A stretch of DNA of 64,000 nt, from NCBI RefSeq assembly GCF_963977235.1, contig NZ_CAXBOD010000015.1, forward strand, positions 1 through 64,000, given 5' to 3'. The notes below the pieces were generated by a model. The model saw only the letters and a program-made list of their open reading frames with translations. It ran no database searches and was not told the origin of the DNA. Within the stretch, counting starts at the first letter, position 1, and each line of letters begins with the position of its first letter. Position numbers and translations under genes: made by a program. This DNA comes from Albimonas sp963977235. GTDB taxonomy: Bacteria > Pseudomonadota > Alphaproteobacteria > Rhodobacterales > Rhodobacteraceae. Positions 16,526 through 23,710 of this stretch are shown here, piece after piece.

Positions 16526-17668
16526 ATGTCGGACCAGGCTGCAGCATCCCCCATGCCCTCCGCGGCCGCCTCCGTTGCGCAGATCGCGACGGTCCCGGCC
16601 GCCTCCGGCGCCCTTGCCCGATGGGCAAGGCGTCTGGAGGCGGTTTGCCTGCCGCTTGGCGCGCTGATCGTCGGACTGGCCGCCTTCGGCCTGTTCCTGC
16701 TGGCGCTCGGCAAGAGCCCGGCGGATTTCTACGCGCTGGTCTACAAGGCCGGCTTCGGCACGTGGTTCAGCTGGCAGAACACGCTCAGCCGCGCCGCGCC
16801 GCTGTTGCTGGCGGCGCTGTGCGTGGCGCTGCCGGCGCGGCTGGGGCTGATGATCATCGGGGGCGAGGGCGCGATCGTGCTGGGCGGCGTCGCGGCCGGC
16901 GGGCTGGGCGCGGCGATGCCCTGGGCGCCGGCGCTGATCGGCGTGCCGCTGATGGCGCTGGCCGCGATGCTGGTCGGGGGCGCCTGGATCGGCGCGGTGG
17001 GCGCGCTGCGCCAGAAGCGCGGGGTGAACGAGACCATCTCCTCGCTGCTGCTGGCCTATATCGCCATCGCGCTGATGAACCACCTGGTCGAGGGTCCGCT
17101 GCGCGATCCCGCCAGCCTCAACAAGCCCTCGACCGCGCCGCTGGCCGAGGGGCTGCGGATCGGCGACCTGCCGGGGATGGACGTGCACTGGGGTTTCGCC
17201 GTCGGCGCGCTCTGCTGCGTCATCGCCTGGGTGCTGATCGAGAAGACCACCTGGGGGTTCGCCGCGCGCCTCGTGGGCGGCAATGTGCGCGCGGCGCAGA
17301 TCCAGGGGCTGCCGGTGGGCCGCCTGCTGATCGGCTTCACCGCGCTGGGCGGCGCCTTCGCGGGGCTTGCGGGGATGCTCGAGGTCTCGGCCGTGCAGGG
17401 CTCGGCCAACGGCAGCCTCGCGGCGGGCTACGGCTATGCCGGGATCCTGGTGGCCTTCCTCGCGCGGCACAACGGGCTCGCGATCATTCCGGTGGCGATC
17501 CTGATCGGAGGGATGGAGGCCTCGTCGGGCCTCGTGCAGCGGCGCATGGACCTCCCCGACGCGACGGTGCTGGTGCTCGAAGGCTTCGTCTTCGTGGCGA
17601 TCCTGGTCTCCGAGACCCTCTACGGCCGCTTCAAGATCTTTGCGCCCGAACGCTGGAGCCGGACATGA
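16526..17668 (+). CDS. BMP-type ABC transporter permease 1 (YufP-like)
   Basis: A 380-residue inner-membrane permease with about ten hydrophobic segments after a cytoplasmic N-terminus of some 35 residues. The pattern GGEGAIVLGGVAAGG near 112-126 and NETISSLLLAYIAI near 171-184 are characteristic of nucleoside/BMP-type permeases. It starts 26 bases after the binding-protein gene with an AAAAGGGA site and overlaps the next permease by 4 bases (ATGA). It forms the heterodimeric channel with that protein. No ATPase gene follows the two permeases directly; the only candidate is at 21114. Confidence 0.92.
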   Translation: MSDQAAASPMPSAAASVAQIATVPAASGALARWARRLEAVCLPLGALIVGLAAFGLFLLALGKSPADFYALVYKAGFGTWFSWQNTLSRAAPLLLAALCVALPARLGLMIIGGEGAIVLGGVAAGGLGAAMPWAPALIGVPLMALAAMLVGGAWIGAVGALRQKRGVNETISSLLLAYIAIALMNHLVEGPLRDPASLNKPSTAPLAEGLRIGDLPGMDVHWGFAVGALCCVIAWVLIEKTTWGFAARLVGGNVRAAQIQGLPVGRLLIGFTALGGAFAGLAGMLEVSAVQGSANGSLAAGYGYAGILVAFLARHNGLAIIPVAILIGGMEASSGLVQRRMDLPDATVLVLEGFVFVAILVSETLYGRFKIFAPERWSRT

Positions 17669-18591
17669 GCGAGACCGGCATCGGCCTGTGGGGCGTTCCG
17701 CTGGCCATCCTGGGCGGCGCGATCCGGGTCTCGACCCCGTTCCTGTTCGTGAGCCTGGGCGAGTGCCTGACCGAGCGTTCGGGGCGCATCAACCTCGGGC
17801 TCGAGGGGACGCTCGTCTTCGGCGCCATGGCCGGCTACGCCATCGCCTACGAGACCGGGAACCCCTGGGCGGGGGTGCTGGCGGCGGCGATCGCGGGGGC
17901 GGCCTTCGGGCTGGTTCACGGGCTGTTGTGCTCGTTGCCGCGGGTCAACGACATCGCCATCGGCATCGCGCTGATGCTGCTGGGGATGGGCTTGGCCTTC
18001 TTCTTCGGCAAGCCCTACATCCAGCCGGTCGCGCCGGATCTGCCGGCCATCGAGCTCGGCGCCTGGTCGTCCTATCCCCAGGTGCAGGCGGCATTGCGGG
18101 TCAACGTGCTGTTCGTGATCGGCGCGGGCATGGCGGTGGCGTTGTGGTGGGTGTTCCGGGCCACGAAAGTGGGGCTGATCGTGCGGGTGGTGGGCGATTC
18201 CACCGACGCCGCGCGGGCCATGGGGCTGCGGCCCAACCGGATCCGCATCGCCTCGACCGCGGTCGGCGGCGCCTCGGCGGGCGTGGCGGGGGCGTATCTG
18301 TCGCTCTATTACCCCGGGTCCTGGAACGAGGGGATCTCGTCCGGGCAGGGGCTGATGGCGGTGGCGCTGGTGATCTTCGCACGCTGGAACCCGATCCAGT
18401 GCTTCGGAGCGGCGCTGCTGTTCGGCGGCGCGGGGGCGCTGGGTCCGGCGCTGCAGTCGGTGGGCGTCACCTCGGGCTACTATCTGTTCTACGCCGCGCC
18501 CTACGTGCTGACGCTGGGCATGCTGATCGCCACCTCCTCGACCACGCGGGCCATGAGCGGCGCGCCGGGCGAGCTGTCGATCACGAAATGA
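17665..18591 (+). CDS. BMP-type ABC transporter permease 2 (YufQ-like)
   Basis: A 308-residue membrane protein with roughly eight hydrophobic segments. TPFLFVSLGECLTERSGRIN followed by LGLEGTLVFGAMAGY is the recognised N-terminal motif of the second permease of nucleoside-type ABC systems (GExxxERaGvlNlGlEG). LGMGLAFFFGKPYIQP lies in the middle. The ATG overlaps the stop of permease 1 by four bases, so translation is coupled. It is the last plus-strand gene before the opposing sodC. Confidence 0.92.
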   Translation: MSETGIGLWGVPLAILGGAIRVSTPFLFVSLGECLTERSGRINLGLEGTLVFGAMAGYAIAYETGNPWAGVLAAAIAGAAFGLVHGLLCSLPRVNDIAIGIALMLLGMGLAFFFGKPYIQPVAPDLPAIELGAWSSYPQVQAALRVNVLFVIGAGMAVALWWVFRATKVGLIVRVVGDSTDAARAMGLRPNRIRIASTAVGGASAGVAGAYLSLYYPGSWNEGISSGQGLMAVALVIFARWNPIQCFGAALLFGGAGALGPALQSVGVTSGYYLFYAAPYVLTLGMLIATSSTTRAMSGAPGELSITK

Positions 18592-18638
18592 GGGGCGGAG
18601 AGATGTCCCCCCGCCCCGATCTTCGCAGGCCCGCGCGC

Positions 18639-19241
18639 TCAGAGCGCCTCGATCACCCCGCAGGCGATGCGGTCGCCCGAGGCGCCGGCCGGGTCCGTGA
18701 CATAGTCGTCGGGGCCGGCGTGGATCATCAGCGCGGCGCCGTCGGAATCGAGCACCGCGGTGCGCCCGCGGCCGCCGAACAGGGCCTGGGCGGACTCCTC
18801 GAGCGCCTCGGCCGGGGTCTCGCCGTCGGAGTCGGCGAGCTTGGCCAGCGGCGCCAGCGTGGTCACCTTCAGCGTCCCGCTCTCGGGCACGTGAATGTTG
18901 GGCAGGTCGCCGGCGTGGGGGCCGTCCTCGGACAGGAAGCCGTGCGTGGCCTCGTCGCCGCCGAGATGCCCGCCGGCGTGGCCGAAGTCGGGCCCGCACT
19001 CGCCCACCGCATGGATGTGGAAGCCGTGCTCGCCCTCGGGCGCCTCGGTCAGCTCGAGCTCGATCAGCACGCCCGCGGGAGTGTTGTAGAGCGAGGCGAC
19101 GCCCACCGGGTTGCCCTCGGGGCTGAGCATCTTGGCGGTGGCGTCCTGGGCGCGCGCGGCGTCGGCGACGAGGGTCAGGCCCATGGCGCCGGCCGCCGCC
19201 AGGGAAACGGCAAGAGTGAAGGGCAATGCGCGTCGAGTCAT
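18639..19241 (-). CDS. sodC: Cu-Zn superoxide dismutase, periplasmic
   Basis: A 200-residue secreted enzyme that dismutates superoxide. It has a signal peptide (about 1-31, cleavage near ARAQD). The metal sites are visible as GFHIHAVGEC, then HAGGHLGGDEATHGF with its His/Asp zinc loop, and ALMIHAGPDD. The cysteine of GEC pairs with that of RIACGV. It is read against the surrounding operon and separates the ABC permeases from the formamidase and ATPase genes, so it probably arrived by insertion. Its codon use and G+C content look like those of its neighbours. Confidence 0.95.
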   Translation of the reverse strand: MTRRALPFTLAVSLAAAGAMGLTLVADAARAQDATAKMLSPEGNPVGVASLYNTPAGVLIELELTEAPEGEHGFHIHAVGECGPDFGHAGGHLGGDEATHGFLSEDGPHAGDLPNIHVPESGTLKVTTLAPLAKLADSDGETPAEALEESAQALFGGRGRTAVLDSDGAALMIHAGPDDYVTDPAGASGDRIACGVIEAL

Positions 19242-19384
19242 GAGGTTCTCCTGGGTCGTCTGGCCGGCGGTCGCTCGCGGCGGGCCGGCGGGGGTGTTGG
19301 GGACGATATGGGCGCCGCGAGGCGGCGACGCGATGGCAGGCGCATGGCGCCCTCGCGACAGCGGACGAAAAGAAAGGAAGCGCG

Positions 19385-20401
19385 ATGAACGGCCTGGGCG
19401 GACTGAACCCCTCCCCGAACGGCGTGGTGATCGGACTGGTGCAGCTGCAGTTGCCGGTGGTGGTCACGCCCGAGGACCTGGCGCGCCAGACCGCGCGGAT
19501 CGTCGAGATGGTGGGCAAGGCCCGGCGCAACATGGCGGGCATGGACCTGGTGGTGTTCCCCGAATACGCGCTGCATGGCCTGTCGATGGACATCAACCCG
19601 GCGATCATGTGCGCGATCGACGGGCCGGAGGTGGCGGCTTTCCGGCAAGCCTGCATCGACAACCGGATCTGGGGCTGCTTCTCGATCATGGAGAAGAACC
19701 CCGGCGGGATGCCCTGGAACACCGGCCTGGTGATCGACGACCAGGGGGAGATCCAGCTCTACTACCGCAAGATGCACCCCTGGGTTCCGGTGGAGCCGTG
19801 GGAGCCGGGAGATCAGGGCATCCCGGTGATCGAGGGCCCCAAGGGCTGCAAGCTGGCGCTGATCATCTGCCATGACGGCATGTTCCCCGAGATGGCGCGC
19901 GAATGCGCCTACAAGGGCGCCGAGATTATGCTGCGCACCGCTGGCTACACCGCCCCGATCCGCGACAGCTGGCGCTTCACCAACCAGGCCAACGCCTTCC
20001 AGAACCTGATGGTGACCGCGAACGTGTGCATGTGCGGCTCTGACGGGACCTTCGACTCGATGGGCGAGGGGATGATCTGCAACTTCGACGGCTCGGTGGT
20101 CGCGCACGGGACCTCGGGCCGGCCGGACGAGATCATCTCGGCCGAGGTGCGCCCGGACCTGGTGCGCGAGGCGCGCGCGGGCTGGGGGGTGGAGAACAAC
20201 ATCTACCAGCTGTTCCACCGCGGCTACGTGGCGGTGAAGGGGGGCGCGCAGGACTGCCCCTACACGTTCATGCAGGACATGGTCGCAGGCACGGCCCGGC
20301 TGCCCTGGGAGGAGGCGGTGAAGATCACCGACGGAACCTCCTGCGGCTTCCCCGAGCCCAAGCGGACCTACAGCCCCGGCGCGAAGGAGGCCGCGGAATG
20401 A
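19385..20401 (+). CDS. Formamidase (nitrilase superfamily amidase)
   Basis: A 338-residue cytoplasmic amidohydrolase of the formamidase/aliphatic amidase branch. The catalytic triad is Glu60 (VVFPEYALHG), Lys129 (YYRKMHPW) and Cys162 (LIICHDGM). FSIMEKNP, EPWEPGD and GLENNIY-like WGVENNIYQL closely follow Helicobacter AmiF, which has 334 residues and hydrolyses formamide to formate and ammonia. The gene overlaps the next one by four bases. Its context suggests ammonia release from a formamide-like product or a related small amide. An AGGAAG site precedes the ATG. Aliphatic amidase AmiE is the main alternative, less likely on these motifs. Confidence 0.88.
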   Translation: MNGLGGLNPSPNGVVIGLVQLQLPVVVTPEDLARQTARIVEMVGKARRNMAGMDLVVFPEYALHGLSMDINPAIMCAIDGPEVAAFRQACIDNRIWGCFSIMEKNPGGMPWNTGLVIDDQGEIQLYYRKMHPWVPVEPWEPGDQGIPVIEGPKGCKLALIICHDGMFPEMARECAYKGAEIMLRTAGYTAPIRDSWRFTNQANAFQNLMVTANVCMCGSDGTFDSMGEGMICNFDGSVVAHGTSGRPDEIISAEVRPDLVREARAGWGVENNIYQLFHRGYVAVKGGAQDCPYTFMQDMVAGTARLPWEEAVKITDGTSCGFPEPKRTYSPGAKEAAE

Positions 20402-21117
20402 ACGTGACGGATGGGATCGTCGAGACGACCGGACCGCTGGCCGCGGACCCGTATCCCTGGCCATACAATGGCGACCTGCGGCCGGAGAACACGGCGCTGA
20501 TCGTCATCGACATGCAGACCGACTTCTGCGGCGTCGGCGGCTATGTGGACAAGATGGGCTACGACCTGTCGAACACCCGCGCCCCGATCGCGCCGATCAA
20601 GGCGGTGCTGGCCGCCATGCGCGCCTGGGGCGGGCTGGTGATCCACACGCGGGAGGGGCACCGGCCGGATCTCGGCGACCTGCCTGAAAACAAGCGCTGG
20701 CGCTCGCGCCGCATCGGGGCCGGCATCGGCGATCCCGGGCCCTGCGGGCGCATCCTCACCCGTGGCGAGCCGGGGTGGGAGATCATCGAGGAGCTGGCGC
20801 CCATCGCGGGCGAGCCGATCATCGACAAGCCGGGCAAGGGCAGCTTCTACGCCACCGACCTGGAACTGCTGCTGCGCACGAGGGGCATCCAGAACTTCGT
20901 GCTGACCGGCATCACCACCGACGTGTGCGTGCACACCACCATGCGCGACGCCAACGACCGCGGCTTCGAGTGCCTGTTGCTCGAGGACTGCTGCGGGGCG
21001 ACCGACATGGGCAACCACCACGCCGCCATCAAGATGATCAAGATGCAGGGGGGCGTGTTCGGGGCGGTCTCGAACTCGGCGGACTACATCGCCTGCCTGG
21101 AGGGCGTGGGCGCATGA
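20398..21117 (+). CDS. Isochorismatase-fold cysteine hydrolase, biuret hydrolase-like (BiuH)
   Basis: A 239-residue hydrolase. The triad Asp38 (IDMQTDFCG), Lys144 (IDKPGKGSF) and Cys177 (TTDVCV) is spaced as in Rhizobium biuret amidohydrolase BiuH (as I recall, Asp36, Lys142, Cys175). The segments DPYPWPYNG, HTREGHRPDL, RIGAGIGDPGPCGRILTRGE and LLLEDCCGATD are near-identical to the BiuH pattern I remember. BiuH converts biuret to allophanate and ammonia. An allophanate hydrolase is encoded five genes downstream, which supports the assignment. Start overlaps formamidase (ATGA). The substrate itself remains inference; ureidoacrylate or N-carbamoyl compounds are alternatives. Confidence 0.82.
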   Translation: MNVTDGIVETTGPLAADPYPWPYNGDLRPENTALIVIDMQTDFCGVGGYVDKMGYDLSNTRAPIAPIKAVLAAMRAWGGLVIHTREGHRPDLGDLPENKRWRSRRIGAGIGDPGPCGRILTRGEPGWEIIEELAPIAGEPIIDKPGKGSFYATDLELLLRTRGIQNFVLTGITTDVCVHTTMRDANDRGFECLLLEDCCGATDMGNHHAAIKMIKMQGGVFGAVSNSADYIACLEGVGA

Positions 21118-22640
21118 CCGTCCTCCCCCCCGGGATCAAGGCGCTGGGCGTCGAGACGGTCGGCATGACCAAGCGCTTCGGCGGCTTCACGGCGCTCAAG
21201 GATGTCTCGATCAAGGTGACGCCGGGCTCGTTCCACGCCCTGCTGGGGGAGAACGGCGCGGGCAAGTCGACGCTCGTGAAATGCATGATGGGCTTCTATA
21301 CGCCCACCGAAGGCTCGGTGATCGTGGGCGCGCGCGAGGTCGACATCCCCGACCCCCGCGCCGCCCATGCCATGGGGCTGGGCATGGTCTACCAGCATTT
21401 CACCCTGGTCCCCTCGCTGACCGCGGCCGAAAACCTGGTGATCAGCCGCGAGGACGCGCCCAGGATCATCGACTGGCGCCGCGAACGGCGCGACCTCGAG
21501 GCGTTCATCGACACGATGCCGTTCAAGGCGCCGCTGAACGTGCCGGTGATGCGCCTCTCGGCGGGGGAGCGGCAGAAGCTCGAGATCCTCAAGCAGCTCT
21601 ATCTCGGGCGGCGGTTCCTGATCCTCGATGAGCCGACCTCGGTGCTCACGCCCGCCGAGGCGGACGAGGTGCTGGGGGTGGTGCGGGGGCTGACGGAGGC
21701 GGGCGAGATCTCGGTGCTGATGATTTCTCACAAGTTCCGGGAGGTGACGGCCTTCGCGGACGAGGTCTCGGTGCTGCGGCGGGGGGCGAAGACCGGCGGC
21801 GGGCGGGTCGCGGACCTGAGCCACGCCGACATGGCCGAGTTGATGGTGGGGGCGGAGACGCTGGCCAGGTCCGCCGCGCGGACCGGGACCCCGGGCGAGG
21901 CGGTGCTGCGGGTCGAGGGCGTGCGCGCCGCCGACGGCAGCGGCCTCAGGCAGATCGAGATCGACGGGTTCGAGGTGCGCGCGGGCGAGGTCGTGGGCAT
22001 CGCCGGCGTCTCGGGCAACGGCCAGTCGGAGTTCATGGAGATCCTGACCCGGCAGCGCCCCTGCGAGGCGGGCGTCATCAAGGTCCACGGCGTACCCTAC
22101 CGCGCCACCCGCGAGGAGCAGCGCCGCCTGAAGGTGCGATATCTGCCCGAGGAGCCGCTGAAGAACGCCTGCGCGCCGAAGATGAGCGTGGCCGAGAACA
22201 TCGCGTTCCGCAGTTTCGACGTGAACGGCAAGGGCGCGCGGCGGTGGCTGGACGGGGCGGGGATGACCCGGCTGGGGGCCGAGCTGGTGCAGGCCTTCAA
22301 GGTCAGGACCGCCAGCCTCGAAAGCCCGATCGAGAGCCTCTCGGGGGGCAACGTCCAGCGGGCGGTGCTGAGCCGCGAGCTTTCGGGGGAGGTGGACCTG
22401 CTGATCATCTCCAACCCGTGCTTCGGGCTCGACTTCACCGCGGTGGCAGAGATCCGCCAGCGGATCATGGCCGCGCGCAACGCCGGCGCGGCGGTGCTGC
22501 TGATGTCGGAGGACCTGGACGAGATCCTGGAGCTGTCGGACCGCATCCTGGTGATGTCCGAGGGCCGCTTCGCTTATGAGGTCGAGGCGGGCCAGGCGGA
22601 CGTGGCCGAGATCGGCCGGCACATGGCGGGGCACGCGTGA
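21114..22640 (+). CDS. BMP-type ABC transporter ATP-binding protein, tandem NBDs
   Basis: A 508-residue ATPase with two nucleotide-binding domains. The first is complete: Walker A GENGAGKS (45-52), signature LSAGE (148-152) and Walker B LILDEPT (169-175). The second has a degenerate Walker A (GVSGNGQSEF, no lysine), a good signature LSGGN and Walker B altered to IISNPCFGLD. That asymmetry is normal for sugar/nucleoside-type ATPases. It should energise the two permeases at 16526-18591, though it is encoded downstream of formamidase and the BiuH-like gene and past sodC. Its ATG overlaps the previous stop by four bases. Confidence 0.92.
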   Translation: MTVLPPGIKALGVETVGMTKRFGGFTALKDVSIKVTPGSFHALLGENGAGKSTLVKCMMGFYTPTEGSVIVGAREVDIPDPRAAHAMGLGMVYQHFTLVPSLTAAENLVISREDAPRIIDWRRERRDLEAFIDTMPFKAPLNVPVMRLSAGERQKLEILKQLYLGRRFLILDEPTSVLTPAEADEVLGVVRGLTEAGEISVLMISHKFREVTAFADEVSVLRRGAKTGGGRVADLSHADMAELMVGAETLARSAARTGTPGEAVLRVEGVRAADGSGLRQIEIDGFEVRAGEVVGIAGVSGNGQSEFMEILTRQRPCEAGVIKVHGVPYRATREEQRRLKVRYLPEEPLKNACAPKMSVAENIAFRSFDVNGKGARRWLDGAGMTRLGAELVQAFKVRTASLESPIESLSGGNVQRAVLSRELSGEVDLLIISNPCFGLDFTAVAEIRQRIMAARNAGAAVLLMSEDLDEILELSDRILVMSEGRFAYEVEAGQADVAEIGRHMAGHA

Positions 22641-23305
22641 TGGCGACGCTCGCGGCCGAGCCGTTCCCCATCGAGCTCGACCCCTCGGCGCTGGGCCTGG
22701 TGGTGATCGACATGCAGCGCGACTTCATGGAGGCGGGCGGCTTCGGCGCGAGCCTGGGCAACGACGTCTCCCTGCTGCGCGCGATCATCCCGACGACGGC
22801 GCGGCTGATCGCGGGGTTCCGCGCCGCCGGCCTGCCGGTGATCCACACGCGCGAGTGTCACCGCCCGGACCTGTCGGACCTGCCGCGCGCCAAGCGCGAC
22901 CGGGGGTCTCCGGCGCTGCGGATCGGGGACGCGGGGCCGATGGGCCGGATCCTGATCGCCGGCGAGCCGGGGGCGGACATCATTCCCGAACTTTATCCCG
23001 CGGAGGGCGAGACCGTGATCGACAAGCCGGGCAAGGGCGCCTTCCATGCCACCGACTTCGGCCAGGTGCTGCAGGCCAAGGGCCTGCGCCAGCTGGTCTT
23101 TGCGGGCGTCACCACCGAGGTCTGCGTGCAGACCACGATGCGCGAGGCCAACGACCGGGGCTATGAGTGCATCCTCGCGACCGATGCGACCGAGTCCTAC
23201 TTCCCCGCCTTCAAGCAGGCCGCCATCGAGATGATCCGCGCCCAGGGCGCCATCGTCGGCTGGACCGCCACGAGCGACCGGATCCGGGAGGCGATCGGTG
23301 TCTGA
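22640..23305 (+). CDS. Second isochorismatase-fold cysteine hydrolase (biuret/triuret hydrolase-like)
   Basis: A 221-residue paralogue of the enzyme at 20398 with triad Asp24, Lys129 (IDKPGKGAF) and Cys162 (TTEVCV). It shares HTRECHRPDLSDLP and NDRGYECIL but lacks the GPCGRILTRGE and CCGATD signatures; instead it has RIGDAGPMGRILIAGE and ATDATESYF. These differences in the substrate loop imply a different ureido substrate. Triuret hydrolase (TrtA), which belongs to this superfamily and co-occurs with BiuH in some bacteria, is the most attractive candidate, though not proven. The ATG overlaps the ATPase stop by one base; a GTG at 22637 is an alternative start. Confidence 0.8.
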   Translation: MATLAAEPFPIELDPSALGLVVIDMQRDFMEAGGFGASLGNDVSLLRAIIPTTARLIAGFRAAGLPVIHTRECHRPDLSDLPRAKRDRGSPALRIGDAGPMGRILIAGEPGADIIPELYPAEGETVIDKPGKGAFHATDFGQVLQAKGLRQLVFAGVTTEVCVQTTMREANDRGYECILATDATESYFPAFKQAAIEMIRAQGAIVGWTATSDRIREAIGV

Positions 23306-23675
23306 TCCCCTGACGCCCGTCACCGACGCGCCCGCCGTGCTGCGCGGCTTCCTGCCCCTGGCGCTTTCGGGCGGCTGGCAGGCGCTGCCTTTCGAGTTCT
23401 TCCGCGAGGGGGTGGAGATCCACCGCCTGGCGGAGGGCCCCGCCGCGGTCGCGCTTCTTCGCTACGCGCCCGGCGCCTCGGTGCCGCGGCACCGGCATAC
23501 GGGGCTCGAGACCATCGTGGTGCTCGAGGGGTCCCAATCCGACGACAACGGTGTGGCCCGGGCGGGCGACATCGTCTTCAATCCCGAGGGCAGCGTGCAC
23601 AGCGTCTGGTCCGAGGACGGCTGCGTGGTCCTGATCCACTGGACCCGCCCCGTGGAATTCGTGGAGCCGGCCTGA
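23298..23675 (+). CDS. Cupin-domain protein
   Basis: A 125-residue single-domain cupin. The metal-binding motif 1 reads PRHRHTGLETIVVLEG and motif 2 DIVFNPEGSVHSVWSE, so two or three His and one Glu remain as ligands. It resembles the ChrR-like cupins that often accompany amidohydrolase operons. It could be a metalloenzyme of the pathway or a small-molecule sensor; no direct function can be read. It begins at a GTG that overlaps the preceding gene by 8 bases and ends 35 bases before the allophanate hydrolase, so it belongs to the same transcript. Confidence 0.82.
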   Translation: MSDPLTPVTDAPAVLRGFLPLALSGGWQALPFEFFREGVEIHRLAEGPAAVALLRYAPGASVPRHRHTGLETIVVLEGSQSDDNGVARAGDIVFNPEGSVHSVWSEDGCVVLIHWTRPVEFVEPA

Positions 23676-23710
23676 GCGCCGCCCGAGCAACCAAGAAAGC
23701 GAGGCGTCCC

